From NCBI GenBank assembly GCA_031271365.1, contig JAISVV010000180.1, positions 1-6,546 of the forward strand: 6,546 bases of DNA. Direction: 5' to 3'. This document shows positions 5,785 through 6,546 of this stretch, piece after piece. The notes beneath the pieces were generated by a model. The model was not told the origin of the DNA, did no database searches, and saw nothing but the letters and a program-made list of their open reading frames with translations. The stretch's first letter is position 1. Each line of letters starts with the position of its first letter. This stretch comes from Elusimicrobiota bacterium (GTDB lineage Bacteria; Elusimicrobiota; Elusimicrobia; Elusimicrobiales; Elusimicrobiaceae). A program made the translations under genes and the position numbers.

Positions 5785-6546
5785 ATGAATTTCCAGGACA
5801 TCATACAAACTTTGCAGCTTTACTGGCAAAAACAGGGCTGCCTTTTAATACAGCCTTACGATTTGGAAAAGGGCGCGGGCACCTTTAACCCCGCCACGTT
5901 TTTCGGCTCGCTGACAAGCAAGCCCGCCAGCTGCTGCTACACGGAGCCCAGCCGCCGCCCCGTCGACGGGCGCTATGGCCAAAACCCCAACCGTCTGGGC
6001 AAGTTTCACCAGTTTCAGGTTATCATAAAACCCGCGCCGGCAAACATTATAGACCTTTATTTAAACTCTCTAAAAGCCCTGGGCTTAGACCCTAAAAAGC
6101 ACGATGTGCGCTGGATAGAGGACGATTGGCAATCCCCCACCTTAGGCGCCGGCGGCGTGGGGTGGGAGGTATGGCTCGACGGCATGGAAATTACGCAGTT
6201 TACCTACTTCCAGATAATGGCCGGCTATACGCTAAAGCCGATAACGATAGAAATTACCTACGGCCTTGAGCGCATTGCCATGTACAGCCAGAAAAAAGAT
6301 AATATTTTTGATATCAAATGGAACGATACCGCCACCTACGGCCAGCTTTTAAAAGAGGCCGAGCGGCAGTTTTCGCACTACAATTTTGAAGAGGCCGATA
6401 TAGAAAACCTGCGCCGCTACGTCGCCGAAAACGAGGCCGAATGTAAAGCCTTATGCAAAAAAGGCCTCTATTATCCCGCCTACGACGCGGCGATGAAAGT
6501 ATCGCATTACTTTAACGTCTTAGAAGCGCGCGGCGCGATATCGGTG
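5785..6546 (+). CDS. glyQ: Glycyl-tRNA synthetase alpha subunit (3' end missing)
   Basis: Catalytic alpha subunit of the bacterial alpha2beta2 class II glycyl-tRNA synthetase, which charges tRNA-Gly with glycine in the cytoplasm. The window holds 254 codons with no interruption and then ends; the family is about 290-300 residues, so roughly 40 residues are lost. Family motifs are clear: [17 protein letters not shown] (17-33), [17 protein letters not shown] (54-70), [10 protein letters not shown] (74-83), [20 protein letters not shown] (118-137), and motif 3 in ITYGLER (157-163, with R163). The segment at 43-53 ([11 protein letters not shown]) departs from the usual GPEPW-VAYV type sequence and carries two adjacent cysteines. 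The start is the ATG at 5785, giving [14 protein letters not shown], which aligns with known N-termini. The beta subunit gene glyS often follows glyQ in bacteria but would lie outside the window. Confidence 0.96.
   Translation, partial: MNFQDIIQTLQLYWQKQGCLLIQPYDLEKGAGTFNPATFFGSLTSKPASCCYTEPSRRPVDGRYGQNPNRLGKFHQFQVIIKPAPANIIDLYLNSLKALGLDPKKHDVRWIEDDWQSPTLGAGGVGWEVWLDGMEITQFTYFQIMAGYTLKPITIEITYGLERIAMYSQKKDNIFDIKWNDTATYGQLLKEAERQFSHYNFEEADIENLRRYVAENEAECKALCKKGLYYPAYDAAMKVSHYFNVLEARGAISV

Overview
The window reads as a piece of chromosome from an anaerobic bacterium of medium GC content. The anaerobe call rests on an intact single-chain pyruvate:ferredoxin oxidoreductase (PFOR), an enzyme typical of fermentative and other strict anaerobes. 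The bacterial call rests on RecO and on a separate alpha subunit of glycyl-tRNA synthetase. A Cys-rich secreted protein, C-ending codons and palindromic repeats between genes would suit a gut member of the Elusimicrobiota. That is an inference from general appearance only; no marker here settles the phylum.

Layout, left to right. (1) Positions 29-625, minus strand: a small exported Cys-rich protein of unknown function. (2) Positions 626-806: a divergent intergenic region with one promoter pointing each way. The rightward promoter carries a perfect 7-bp inverted repeat over its -35 box and spacer, a good operator candidate. (3) Positions 807-4361, plus strand: full-length PFOR with its thiamine diphosphate site, two ferredoxin-type clusters and the proximal-cluster cysteines, closed by a 17-bp-stem terminator. 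(4) Positions 4417-5070: about 650 bases with no convincing gene but several hairpins. Two resemble widely dispersed bacterial intergenic repeats, and one is a 77-base nested inverted repeat. (5) Positions 5071-5766, plus strand: recO. (6) Positions 5785-6546, plus strand: the first 254 codons of glyQ, cut by the window edge. recO next to glyQ is a familiar bacterial gene order.

The genes do not form one pathway. PFOR is central energy metabolism (pyruvate to acetyl-CoA with ferredoxin reduction), recO is recombinational repair, and glyQ is translation. PFOR appears monocistronic and probably has its own transcriptional control.

The most notable regulatory contrast is in start signals. The Cys-rich gene and PFOR have normal leaders and strong Shine-Dalgarno sequences. 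recO and glyQ have none; each instead has a TATnAT box ending exactly 6 bases before the ATG, the arrangement expected for leaderless mRNAs. I found no clearly new multi-gene system. The best leads are this leaderless pair, the PFOR operator, the secreted Cys-rich protein and the 4854-4930 hairpin.
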